From Siphonobacter sp048595215 (GTDB lineage Bacteria > Bacteroidota > Bacteroidia > Cytophagales > Spirosomataceae): a stretch of 13,333 nucleotides of DNA. Made by a program: the position numbers and the translations under genes. The notes under the pieces were generated by a model. The model was not told the origin of the DNA. It worked only from the letters and a program-made list of their open reading frames with translations, and searched no databases. Positions 1 through 7,680 of this stretch are shown here, in pieces (positions within the stretch are counted from its first letter, which is position 1; each line of letters starts with the position of its first letter). The stretch covers positions 1 to 13,333 of the forward strand of contig NZ_JBMDWJ010000264.1 of assembly GCF_048595215.1 (NCBI RefSeq). Direction: 5' to 3'.

Positions 1-93
1 CAATTGGTTAGTATGCAAACTTGATTATCAGTACTTTATTTAGCTATTCTGTTCAGGTTCTGTCGCAGAATCTCCTTCGTTGATCGTTTCTTT

Positions 94-125
94 TTTGAAC
101 TTTTCCGTCAAAAAAAGTAACTTTC
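94..125 (+). promoter_or_regulatory. Candidate Bacteroidota-type promoter of the molybdenum hydroxylase operon
   Basis: TTTG at 94-97 is followed after exactly 20 bases by TAACTTTC at 118-125. This fits the Bacteroidota housekeeping consensus TTTG-N19..21-TAnnTTTG with one mismatch, the last base. It would start transcription near 130-134 and leave a 5' leader of about 30 bases before the ATG at 162. No Shine-Dalgarno sequence precedes that ATG, as is usual in this phylum. The rest of 1-161 holds no ORF or other structure that I can see. The promoter is predicted from sequence only. Confidence 0.5.
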
Positions 126-161
126 CTATCTACGAGCATTCTTACCAAATCTGACGCACCC

Positions 162-623
162 ATGGCGGTATTTAAGCTAAAAATTAATAACCGTGACTAC
201 CAGACGGAAGCCGACCCGGATACCCCCCTGCTGTGGATACTACGGGATCATTTAGGACTGGTGGGTACTAAATTCGGCTGCGGTATGGCCCAATGCGGAG
301 CCTGTACCGTTCACGTCAATGGCGAAGCTACTCGCTCCTGCGTACTGCCGGTTTCAACGGTATCGCAGGCAAAAATCACGACGATTGAGGGGCTTTCCGA
401 AAAAGGCGACCATCCCGTTCAGCAGGCCTGGAACGAAGTCGATGTACCGCAGTGCGGATACTGTCAGGCGGGACAAATCATGACGGCGGCGGCATTTCTC
501 AAGAAAAATACCAAGCCTACGCTGCCCGAAATCGAAGCGGCCATGTCGGGCAATCTTTGCCGCTGTGGCACGTACCACCGCATTCGTGAAGCCGTACAGC
601 GAGCCGCCACGAAGAAAAAGTAG
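162..623 (+). CDS. (2Fe-2S)-binding subunit of a xanthine dehydrogenase-family molybdenum hydroxylase (IorA-like)
   Basis: This is the small electron-transfer subunit (153 aa) of a molybdenum hydroxylase. It passes electrons from the molybdopterin centre in the partner subunit through two 2Fe-2S clusters. The N-terminal plant-ferredoxin-like domain carries Cys40, Cys45, Cys48 and Cys60 (CGMAQCGAC motif). The C-terminal helical domain carries the second cluster set, Cys98, Cys101, Cys133 and Cys135 (CGYC and CRC motifs). Length and all eight cysteines are normal for the family. It lacks a signal peptide, whereas the partner encoded 27 bases downstream has a Tat signal, so it is probably exported as a folded passenger bound to that subunit. 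The family includes isoquinoline 1-oxidoreductase and various aldehyde and N-heterocycle oxidases. The real substrate cannot be read from the sequence. The family call is secure; a specific gene name is not. Confidence 0.95.
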   Translation: MAVFKLKINNRDYQTEADPDTPLLWILRDHLGLVGTKFGCGMAQCGACTVHVNGEATRSCVLPVSTVSQAKITTIEGLSEKGDHPVQQAWNEVDVPQCGYCQAGQIMTAAAFLKKNTKPTLPEIEAAMSGNLCRCGTYHRIREAVQRAATKKK

Positions 624-650
624 CTCCCCTGCTCTAAGCCCTAACCACTC

Positions 651-2738
651 ATGACTTCCAACAGACGTACGTTTCTAAAATTGGCGGCTTCCGCAGGCGG
701 AGGCTTATTTCTGGGTTTTCACTGGACAGACAGTGAAGCCGCCCCCCGCTCCGACGGCACCTTCAATAGCTATCTGGCTATTTCGCCCAACGGTACCATC
801 ACCATTCAATCGCCCAACCCCGAGGTTGGGCAGAACATTAAAACGGCATTTCCGATGCTGGTAGCAGAGGACCTCGACGCGGACTGGAAACGCGTCATGA
901 TTGTTCAGGCTCCTTTGAATACAACCGCCTTTGAGCGGCAGGTGGCGGGTGGCAGTGGCTCCATTCGGCACTCCTACCAACGTCTGCGAAAAGCCGGAGC
1001 TACGGCTCGTCAGATGCTGATGCAGGCCGCGGCCAAACGCTGGCAGGTACCCGTTCAGGATTGTACAACTGACAAGGGATTTGTCCTGCACGCGGGTAAA
1101 AAACTCAGCTACGGCGAGCTGGCTACCGAAGCCTCCGCCCTGCCCATTCCCACCGATGTGGTATTAAAAGACCGGAAGGACTTTAAACTGATTGGACAGT
1201 CCGTGGCCAATACGGATAATCCCGCGATCGTGACGGGGAAACCGCTGTTTGGACTTGACTTTTACCGGGAAGGGATGCTGTTCGCCATGATTCAGCGGCC
1301 TACGGCTTTCGGACTAAAGGTAAAGTCCGTCGATGTCGAAGCAGCCAAAGCCATGCCGGGCATTGTCGATGTGGTTACCTTTAAAAACAATGTGGCTATC
1401 GTAGGGAAATCCACCTGGCAGGTGCAAAAAGCCCGCGAAGTCGTGAAGATCACCTACGAAAAAGAAGCCGATCTGGAAAGTACGGCCGATCACAACCGGC
1501 TCTTGCAGGAAATGCTCGACAGTTCCAAAGCGACGGTTCGACGCAAAGACGGCGACGTAGATACGGCCTTTCAACAGGCGGCTAAAGTTATAAAAGCCGA
1601 GTATCAGTGCCCCTTCCTGCCCCATAATCCGATGGAGCCGATGAACTTTTTCGCTCACGTTCGGCCTGATGGTGTTGAACTCGTGGGACCGACTCAAACT
1701 CCGGAGATCGCCCGTACGGAAACGGCCAAATTACTCAACATCAGTCCCGACCGGGTCAGCGTAACCATGACCCGCATGGGTGGTGGTTTTGGTCGCCGGT
1801 TGAAAGCTGATTACGTGCTCGAAGCCGCCGAGCTTTCGAGCTTGATTAAGGCTCCGGTAAAAGTAATCTGGACGCGGGAAGATGACATGGGCGGCGGCAG
1901 TTACCGGCCTTGTGTTCGGTATCGGTTTGAAGCGGCTCTCGATGCTCAGAACAACCTGATTGGCTATAAATTACGCGGTGTAGGCTTCAATGTCGGCAAC
2001 TCCACAAGGGAAGACAATTTTCCATCGGGTGCCGTCCCGAACCTGCTGATTGATTCAGTTGACCGCAAATCCGCCATTACAACGGGCCCTTGGCGGGCTC
2101 CGATTACCAATTTCCTGGCCTTTGCGGAACAGTCTTTCCTCGATGAAGTCGCCCAGGCGGCAGGTAAAGACCCCGTTGCCTTTCGGTTAGCTTTATTGGA
2201 TCAGGCTAAAGCCAAACCCGCCGGAGCCATCAAATACGACATTGACCGTATGAAGGCGGTCATCCAGCTAGCGGCCCAGAAAGCGGGCTGGGGCCAGAAG
2301 AAAAACCAGGGTTTCAGCGTCTATTTTTCGCATAACTCGTACGTGGCCCAGGTAACGGAAGTCAGCGTAAAAAAAGGTATCCCGGTAGTCAGCAAAATTC
2401 ACGCCGCGGTTGATTGTGGCCTGGTGGTAAACCCCAGCGGTGCCCGCCAGCAAGTGGTGGGTAGTATTGTGGATGGTTTGGGCCATGCGATGTACGGCAA
2501 CCTGAGCTTCAAAGAGGGCGTACCTGAACAGAAAAATTTCAATAGCTTCCGGCTGATTCGTCTTTCCGAAATTCCGGAAGTAGACGTTCACTTTGTCGAC
2601 AACGGGATTGACCCTACGGGTCTAGGCGAACCCGCCTTACCTCCCACGGGTGGAAGTGTAGCCAATGCCCTGTTTAAAGTAACGGGTAAGCGACTGCGAA
2701 ACCAACCGTTTAGTGCAGAATATAAAGAGTTATTGTAG
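651..2738 (+). CDS. Tat-exported molybdopterin-binding catalytic subunit, xanthine dehydrogenase family (IorB-like)
   Basis: This is the large catalytic subunit (695 aa), which binds the molybdopterin cofactor and hydroxylates an aldehyde or N-heterocycle with water as oxygen source. Residues 4-12 (NRRTFLKLA) form a twin-arginine signal followed by a hydrophobic stretch to about residue 23, so the folded enzyme should be exported to the periplasm by Tat. Family motifs include the cofactor-binding GGGFGRR at 377-383, a PWRAP segment at 480-484, and GLGEP with the expected catalytic Glu660 near the C-terminus. Length is close to other single-chain IorB-type subunits. No FAD subunit follows, which agrees with the IorAB type; electrons probably go to a cytochrome or other periplasmic acceptor encoded elsewhere. 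No XdhC-like cofactor-maturation gene is in the window. A strong terminator lies 27 bases after the stop, which makes this a two-gene operon. Substrate unknown. Confidence 0.95.
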   Translation: MTSNRRTFLKLAASAGGGLFLGFHWTDSEAAPRSDGTFNSYLAISPNGTITIQSPNPEVGQNIKTAFPMLVAEDLDADWKRVMIVQAPLNTTAFERQVAGGSGSIRHSYQRLRKAGATARQMLMQAAAKRWQVPVQDCTTDKGFVLHAGKKLSYGELATEASALPIPTDVVLKDRKDFKLIGQSVANTDNPAIVTGKPLFGLDFYREGMLFAMIQRPTAFGLKVKSVDVEAAKAMPGIVDVVTFKNNVAIVGKSTWQVQKAREVVKITYEKEADLESTADHNRLLQEMLDSSKATVRRKDGDVDTAFQQAAKVIKAEYQCPFLPHNPMEPMNFFAHVRPDGVELVGPTQTPEIARTETAKLLNISPDRVSVTMTRMGGGFGRRLKADYVLEAAELSSLIKAPVKVIWTREDDMGGGSYRPCVRYRFEAALDAQNNLIGYKLRGVGFNVGNSTREDNFPSGAVPNLLIDSVDRKSAITTGPWRAPITNFLAFAEQSFLDEVAQAAGKDPVAFRLALLDQAKAKPAGAIKYDIDRMKAVIQLAAQKAGWGQKKNQGFSVYFSHNSYVAQVTEVSVKKGIPVVSKIHAAVDCGLVVNPSGARQQVVGSIVDGLGHAMYGNLSFKEGVPEQKNFNSFRLIRLSEIPEVDVHFVDNGIDPTGLGEPALPPTGGSVANALFKVTGKRLRNQPFSAEYKELL

Positions 2739-2765
2739 TTAAGCAGGAGTGCCTTCTAATGCATT

Positions 2766-2803
2766 GCCCCCAAGTCGTCAGATGTTACTTGGGGGCCTTT
2801 TTT
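2766..2803 (+). terminator. Intrinsic terminator of the molybdenum hydroxylase operon
   Basis: A perfect 10-bp stem (2766-2775 with 2787-2796, GCCCCCAAGT and its complement) closes an 11-base loop. A run of six T's follows at 2798-2803. It sits 27 bases after the stop of the large subunit. The T-run is on the plus strand only, so it is not expected to serve the convergent gene ending at 2824. Confidence 0.92.
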
Positions 2804-2823
2804 ATAGGATACGGTCTCTTAAC

Positions 2824-3189
2824 TTATTTATCCAGTATTACATTTCGCATTCCTTCACACACCTTTTTTAATCGCTGATAGGCGGCTGGCTTATTGGACG
2901 ATTTGTCCATTTCGATCGCAAGTTGACCCGCAGAGGCTTCCACATGGAAGGTCGTTTGATCGGGTAGCGTCGTCGTTTGATTGATGTCTACCTGGGAAGT
3001 CCATGCCTCTGGTCCCAAAGCATCCGTCAGGTATTCCTGCAGGGCAGCGGTCCGGGACTTATCATAATGGGCTGAAAAAGTATACGCTTCTTCATTGTCT
3101 TTGACCTTAATGGTCGTATCTGAAGAAGAACTACAGGCCACACTCCAAAGTCCTGCGGCTAAAATCATTCCACTTACAAACGTTTTCAT
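2824..3189 (-). CDS. Small putative lipoprotein of unknown function
   Basis: The product is 121 aa. I start it at the ATG at 3187-3189 because the protein then begins with a compact signal peptide: Met-Lys, a hydrophobic core, then SVAC with Cys19 as the likely lipidation site. A longer reading from 3237 only puts 16 polar residues before this signal. The serine three positions before the cysteine is less usual for a lipobox, so lipidation is probable rather than certain. The mature part starts with a Ser-rich linker, is rich in Thr, Lys and Glu, and ends in a basic helical segment with one cysteine (KKVCEGMRN). I do not recognise the family. It is convergent with the molybdenum hydroxylase operon and divergent from the orphan gene at 3419, so neither neighbour suggests a role. 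It should sit in a membrane facing the periplasm or the cell surface. Confidence 0.75.
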   Translation of the reverse strand: MKTFVSGMILAAGLWSVACSSSSDTTIKVKDNEEAYTFSAHYDKSRTAALQEYLTDALGPEAWTSQVDINQTTTLPDQTTFHVEASAGQLAIEMDKSSNKPAAYQRLKKVCEGMRNVILDK

Positions 3190-3418
3190 AGCTAGATTTT
3201 CATTAGATTGTATTGCAAGGTACTTGGTATTCATCAATTCTCCAATACCTACGCTGCTTCCATTTGCAACTTGCTTTCCTAGGCCCCTAATCCTTTAAAT
3301 CGTAGTAGCATTTATTTTTCAAGCTTCGGACTATTGGTGCCTACCGATGACTCGCTGGAATGAGCCTTTTAGTATTCCTCGCCATACCTATTCTCCTTAC
3401 TTAAAAACATCTGCTATT

Positions 3419-3691
3419 ATGGAATTCATGCCTGAAAAGCCCGAATTTGCTGAGAAAGATACTGTGCACAGTATGCTGGCTAAGGTGATGGCTCAGAATC
3501 GTTTGATTTTGGATCTCTTGCGGCGACCTTTATCTACTGAAGATAAAAACGAACTTACCAGTCGAGAGCGGTATTATTTTCTTTCGTATATGATCTACCT
3601 GATGGAAAATAATCAGGTCAGTTATTCAGCTGATGATTTAGTACGTTACAAAGATGAATTTCAGCAGTTGAAAGCTCGTTTGAACGAGTAA
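3419..3691 (+). CDS. Small helical hypothetical protein
   Basis: I do not recognise this 90-aa protein. From the ATG at 3419 it is acidic at the start, then mostly helix-forming and charged. An amphipathic segment (about residues 15-36) contains several Leu and Met, then a conserved-looking RERYYFLSYMIYLMENN stretch (49-65), then a polar Lys/Glu/Gln-rich C-terminal helix. There is no signal peptide or clear membrane segment, so it is probably cytoplasmic. The frame is open back to an ATG at 3347, which would add 24 residues. I prefer 3419 because the added part is Pro/Trp-rich and unlike the rest, and because the bases before 3419 are AT-rich as usual for starts here. A very long terminator right after the stop supports a real single-gene transcript. 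No function can be inferred. Confidence 0.7.
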   Translation: MEFMPEKPEFAEKDTVHSMLAKVMAQNRLILDLLRRPLSTEDKNELTSRERYYFLSYMIYLMENNQVSYSADDLVRYKDEFQQLKARLNE

Positions 3692-3692
3692 T

Positions 3693-3751
3693 AAACATCT
3701 ATCGGGTAGACTAGCACCACTAGTTAAGCTAGTTTACCCGATAGGTGTTTT
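3693..3751 (+). terminator. Long-stem intrinsic terminator after the orphan gene
   Basis: Positions 3693-3714 pair with 3729-3750 over 22 bp with only two G-U wobbles (G3709 with T3734, T3698 with G3745). The loop is 14 bases. The 3' arm ends in TTTT (3748-3751). The stem begins two bases after the stop codon at 3691. Because it is nearly symmetrical and starts with AAA on the left, it could also act on the opposite strand. Confidence 0.85.
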
Positions 3752-4559
3752 GCTACTTTTAAAAGTAGTATATCTCGCAATTATCCCCTCACTACTACTC
3801 TAAGCAAATCGAATAAAGTCATTAATCTCATGCATTAGCTAAGGATTTATATATTTAATTTTATCAATTTTAAATTATACTTATTCGCTATAATCTATTT
3901 TTACGCAATAGTTATGTTTATGGAAGCTATATAACCTACCTCTGTATACGCATAAAATTATTTGTGTCAATGTTTTGTAATATAACTACTATAGTATTTG
4001 TAGTATTACTACTACAAATAAAGCCTTTCTCCGGGCCAATCTAAAATCATAATTAACATTAACATACTATCTATCAAATATTTACAATAACACCATACTA
4101 GAATTAAGGAATTAGTTATCATCCATGTATCATTCTGATAATTCATCAATAATTTCATTAACTAAGTACCTATCCTTAATTTTTTTCATTTTTGATTTTT
4201 TTATTATTCGGTTATGTATTTAGTTTGCACCGCATTAGACAAGACAACCCGCCAAGTTGTATTTGCTCAATGTACTATTTCTCTTCCGCCCTTAGATAAA
4301 ATCTATTGTACCTATCAACCGCCGATTAGGTAATACTATTGAATACGCTAAACTAGAGTATTCGCAGGTATTATTTTCCGCTATTTGTTTAATTTCCAAC
4401 GGACAACCGCTACTTGTCTCCAAGCTCTATTAATTCATAATCTATTTATTTTAAGCTTGCCGTTATCGGCTAGGTATATTCCTATTTTCTGTCGCCCATT
4501 TACGAAATCTTTTTAAGGTTTCGGTACAATTCTATTGTCTATTTTAACAGTATTCAACC
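3752..4559. other. AT-rich intergenic region of about 800 bases without a convincing gene
   Basis: This stretch is clearly richer in A and T than the genes on both sides. The longest start-to-stop reading I noticed is 32 codons at 4125-4223 (+), a hydrophobic peptide with no recognisable start context. I see no tRNA, no clear consensus promoter and no tandem repeats. The one strong structural element is the inverted repeat at 3995-4020. The part nearest 4560 may be the 5' leader and promoter of the secreted protein gene, but I could not place a convincing promoter pair there. It could also hold an unrecognised non-coding RNA. Confidence 0.6.
3995..4020. repeat. Perfect 11-bp inverted repeat in the AT-rich intergenic region
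   Basis: TATTTGTAGTA at 3995-4005 is followed, after the four bases TTAC, by its exact reverse complement at 4010-4020. No T-run follows on either strand, so it is not a standard terminator. A regulator-binding site or an RNA hairpin is possible. It lies about 540 bases upstream of the next start codon. Confidence 0.6.
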
Positions 4560-6041
4560 ATGAAAAATATTGTATCTATTGTTGCACTTTTATTCATTCA
4601 TTCGTTAGTATTTGCTCAGACAGCCCCTCCTACTTCCAGTATTCGCGGTAGCGTTTGGGAGGAAAATGGCACCCCCAACAATACCAAAGAAAGTGGTGAA
4701 CCCGCTCTGAATGGTATTTTGGTTGAACTTCGCGACCCTGATTCGTTCGAGTTGATCAGTTCAACCATTACTGACGCGTCGGGTAATTTTGTACTGCCTA
4801 GTTATCCTGGAAACTACGTGATTTCCTATGTCTACCCGACGCAAGGGTATACGGATAGTATTGATGCCAGCCAGACCGTAACGGTTCCGGCTAGTGGATC
4901 AGTAAGTGTTCCTGGCATTGGTCTGAAACCCGTTATAAATACCCTGACTTACTGTACGGGTAAGCCCACAACCGTTACGAGTTGGTCGGAAACCTTCCAG
5001 CTCCCGAAGTATAATGCTTCGTTGGGTAAACTCAATACCGTTTATATGTACGCGATGGAATCAGCGTACCATGCGAATATCAATATTGAAAATACGGGCA
5101 GTGCGGATAACTACAAATTGTCCGTAGGCGGATCAATTCTGATGGATCTACCGGCCGTTGTGGGTGATATTGAGCTTTTAACGAGCGTTAAGTTCTCCGG
5201 ATCATTAGCCAACTTCGACGGAAAAGTTGATTACGCAGGGCCTTCCGGGGTCTCGTATTACTACAAATTTGCCAGTACGACCAGTGAAAAGAGATACACG
5301 TCTACGGCTCAGAAAAACACCTTTACGGGTTCGGGGAATTTAGCCATTCCTACCACTGTAGAAAGCTCTACGACCATTTCAGGAGCCGGTAACTTGGAGA
5401 CGGTCGTTTCGACGGAAGTTGGAGCAGGAGTTTGCGTTACGTATGAATACACTCCAACGAGTTTGCCCGTATCGTTGGTAGCATTTACCGTAAAACCCGA
5501 AGGCTCACACGCGGCCCGTCTGCAATGGAGTACGGCCGCTGAGCGAAACAATGCCTTCTTCGAAGTGCAGCATTCAACGAATGGCAAATCGTTTGAAACC
5601 GTGAATAGTGTTATTGGAAAAGGTACAACGCAAGTGCGGCAGGAATACGCATTCACTCATGAAAACCTGAATCCCCAACTACTTCACTACTATCGATTGA
5701 AGCAGGTTGACCAGGATGGATCATTTACGTATAGTCCTATTCGTTCACTACAGTTAGCCGACTATAAAGGTATTTTGCTACAGGTTGCCTCCAATCCTGT
5801 AGTAGATGGAAACGTAAAGGTACTCATTGATTATTCGGACGAGAATTTGAAGAAATCTACCTCGGTGCAGTTGTATTCCTTACAGGGTAAGGTTATCGCG
5901 AGTCAACAACTAGAGTTAGTAAATGGACGAAATGAAGTTCATTTTCCCGTACACGGCGTCGCTCCAGGTTTGTACCTTGTGTCTTTGAAAAATGACTCAC
6001 TGGGTTCTGCTAAAACGTTTAAAGTAATGATTCAGCGGTAA
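4560..6041 (+). CDS. Secreted SdrD_B / choice-of-anchor E-like protein with T9SS C-terminal sorting domain
   Basis: This is a 493-aa exported protein. Residues 1-20 form a signal peptide with likely cleavage near VFA|Q. Residues 27-92 resemble an SdrD B-like carboxypeptidase-regulatory-fold domain (GSVWEENG, SGEPALNGILVEL, TDASGNF, PGNYVISY). Residues 142-298 resemble the choice-of-anchor E type: aromatic, lysine-proline and 'SLGKLNTV' signature at 145-161, then beta-rich sequence. A fibronectin-like module follows from LPVSLVAF (302) to about 400, with HYYRLKQVDQDG as its typical end. The last 85 residues are a type A T9SS sorting domain (VQLYSLQGKVI, GLYLVSLKN, KTFKVMIQR), which should send the protein across the outer membrane for surface attachment or release. 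No catalytic motif is seen; adhesion or structural use is an inference. The last two modules match those of the partial gene at 12830. Confidence 0.88.
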   Translation: MKNIVSIVALLFIHSLVFAQTAPPTSSIRGSVWEENGTPNNTKESGEPALNGILVELRDPDSFELISSTITDASGNFVLPSYPGNYVISYVYPTQGYTDSIDASQTVTVPASGSVSVPGIGLKPVINTLTYCTGKPTTVTSWSETFQLPKYNASLGKLNTVYMYAMESAYHANINIENTGSADNYKLSVGGSILMDLPAVVGDIELLTSVKFSGSLANFDGKVDYAGPSGVSYYYKFASTTSEKRYTSTAQKNTFTGSGNLAIPTTVESSTTISGAGNLETVVSTEVGAGVCVTYEYTPTSLPVSLVAFTVKPEGSHAARLQWSTAAERNNAFFEVQHSTNGKSFETVNSVIGKGTTQVRQEYAFTHENLNPQLLHYYRLKQVDQDGSFTYSPIRSLQLADYKGILLQVASNPVVDGNVKVLIDYSDENLKKSTSVQLYSLQGKVIASQQLELVNGRNEVHFPVHGVAPGLYLVSLKNDSLGSAKTFKVMIQR

Positions 6042-6060
6042 GGTTTACGCTACCTCATCG

Positions 6061-6105
6061 ATAAATCCGTAACGAAAGACATTCCATCTTTGGTTACGGA
6101 TTTAT
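6061..6105. terminator. Hairpin terminator between convergent genes
   Basis: A perfect 13-bp stem pairs 6061-6073 with 6093-6105 (ATAAATCCGTAAC and its complement). After one mismatch it extends inward by five more pairs (6075-6079 with 6087-6091), leaving a 7-base loop. The tail on the plus strand is only loosely T-rich. The hairpin lies between the stops of the T9SS protein gene (6041) and the convergent carboxylesterase gene (6142) and may serve both. Confidence 0.7.
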
Positions 6106-6141
6106 TGCCTTTAGTACTCGGGATCCGACCAGATGGATTGA

Positions 6142-7680
6142 TTATTTCTGCCTCTGTAGATGATATAGAAATTCCAAAGCCGCTGCATCGGGTAAGGGAC
6201 GAGTCTGTACCTGATCACCCAGGTCCATGATGGACTTGCTTCGGTTTTCGTAGACAGGCCAGGTCGGTAGGCCTTTGCCATTCGGATTTCCGGTCTTGAT
6301 AAAATTTAGCCAGTACCCAGACATGATCCGAGCCAGTTCGTGATCCACCTGCTGCCAGGGACGATCAATGAATTTCAGGTTATCGTAGGCATACGCCACT
6401 TCCCCCGTATGAAAGGCTCCGTACTTGGCATACTCCCCCGTACCCGGCACTTTTCGAGTAAACCGATAGACGTACACAGGCTGACCTTGTTGACTTTGCA
6501 GTTGAGCCCAGGCATAGTTTTGAATCCCAAACATGAGATCTCGCGAAAGATTGTATTGAGACGTTACCGCCTGTTCTTCGGTAGGGGCCGGGTAAAAAGC
6601 CAACAGCGAAGCCGCCTCTGAACCATACTGTTGCTGTAGGTAGAGTCGGTACGCATCGGCCGTTTTCAGTGGACTTTGCAATAAACCTTCTTCCTGATTC
6701 CAGCCGGTCAGCAGAACGACGGGGTTCTGCTGACCCGCGGCAAAGAGCTGAGCAACCGTTTCGGGCAGTATGTATCCATCAACAATGGGTCCTCGCACTG
6801 CGGTTGCCATTCGCTGAATGTCAGTAGCTGGTTTCCTGCGAAGCTCAGCCAGTGAGGCAGCTCCCAAGGTATGCATCGCGTGGACACCACTTTCCTCGGC
6901 GGTTTTCAAATTGGCGAGGGGTCGTGCAAAACTGGCTCCGCTTTCGGCAATGGCTTTACGAAAAAGATGACGAGCCTCCGGACTAGCGACTAAACTATTC
7001 ACACTCATCGAACCCGCCGATTGACCGGCGATGGTTACGTTCGTAGGATCCCCCCCAAAGGCGGCAATGTTTTTCTGAACCCAACGCAACGCGGCAATCT
7101 GATCCATGAGACCATAATTCCCGGAAGCATGATGACCAGATTCCTGCGTAAGCTCGGGATGAGCAAAGAAACCAAAGGGTCCTACCCGGTAATTAAAACT
7201 AACGAACACAATCCCTTTTGCCGCCATAGCGGTGCCATCGTAAATGGGTACGGCACTTCCTCCGCCCGAGAAACCACCCCCGTAAATCCAGACGAGTACG
7301 GGTCGTTTTTCGTCTTTACGAGCCGTCGTCCAGACGTTCAGGTACAGACAATCTTCACTAATGGGTTCTTTCGGGATTAGAAATTCCTGACTCCACATAC
7401 TAAACGGAGCGGGCAAAGGCTGCATGGGGCTGGGTCCGAAAGTGGTACAGGTTCGAACGCCTTTCCAGGGTAGCACCGGTTGAGGAGCTTTCCAGCGAAG
7501 ATTACCTACGGGTGGAGCCGCAAAAGGAATGCCTTTATAACTACGAACGTTTCCCTGACGGGTGCCCGTAATGCGTCCTCCTTCTACGCGGAGCGTTTGG
7601 GCGGTACTCGTCGAGACGAGTCCAACGATTCCCCAAACGATGCAGCAGGTGTAACGTATCCATTTTTTCATACTCGGCAT
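6142..7680 (-). CDS. Secreted type B carboxylesterase (para-nitrobenzyl esterase-like)
   Basis: This 512-aa alpha/beta hydrolase of the carboxylesterase/cholinesterase family hydrolyses ester bonds in small organic esters. An N-terminal signal peptide (about 1-28, ending STSTAQ) sends it to the periplasm or beyond. Motifs in order: EDCLYLNVW (109-117), oxyanion-hole YGGGFSGG (133-140), GQSAGS with nucleophile Ser221, NQEEG with acid Glu331, and FHTGE with His424. The full triad and near-family length indicate an active enzyme. The ATG at 7680 shares its A with the upstream gene's TAA stop (TAATG), which favours this start and translational coupling. A second in-frame ATG at 7671 begins MKKW and would also give a good signal peptide. 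It is co-transcribed with a different secreted esterase, so the pair may act in turn on a plant- or polymer-derived ester. The substrate is not known. Confidence 0.92.
   Translation of the reverse strand: MPSMKKWIRYTCCIVWGIVGLVSTSTAQTLRVEGGRITGTRQGNVRSYKGIPFAAPPVGNLRWKAPQPVLPWKGVRTCTTFGPSPMQPLPAPFSMWSQEFLIPKEPISEDCLYLNVWTTARKDEKRPVLVWIYGGGFSGGGSAVPIYDGTAMAAKGIVFVSFNYRVGPFGFFAHPELTQESGHHASGNYGLMDQIAALRWVQKNIAAFGGDPTNVTIAGQSAGSMSVNSLVASPEARHLFRKAIAESGASFARPLANLKTAEESGVHAMHTLGAASLAELRRKPATDIQRMATAVRGPIVDGYILPETVAQLFAAGQQNPVVLLTGWNQEEGLLQSPLKTADAYRLYLQQQYGSEAASLLAFYPAPTEEQAVTSQYNLSRDLMFGIQNYAWAQLQSQQGQPVYVYRFTRKVPGTGEYAKYGAFHTGEVAYAYDNLKFIDRPWQQVDHELARIMSGYWLNFIKTGNPNGKGLPTWPVYENRSKSIMDLGDQVQTRPLPDAAALEFLYHLQRQK

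Noticed and set aside
3095..3298. Plus-strand 67-codon reading frame
   Set aside because: It lies antisense to the lipoprotein gene, whose signal peptide gives that strand clear coding support; the plus-strand product has no recognisable features.
3995..4020. Inverted repeat as an intrinsic terminator
   Set aside because: No T-run follows on either strand and no gene ends nearby; kept as a repeat of unknown role.
7021..7380. Plus-strand 119-codon frame inside the carboxylesterase gene
   Set aside because: It is opposite to the conserved oxyanion-hole and nucleophile motifs of the esterase, so it is a shadow frame.
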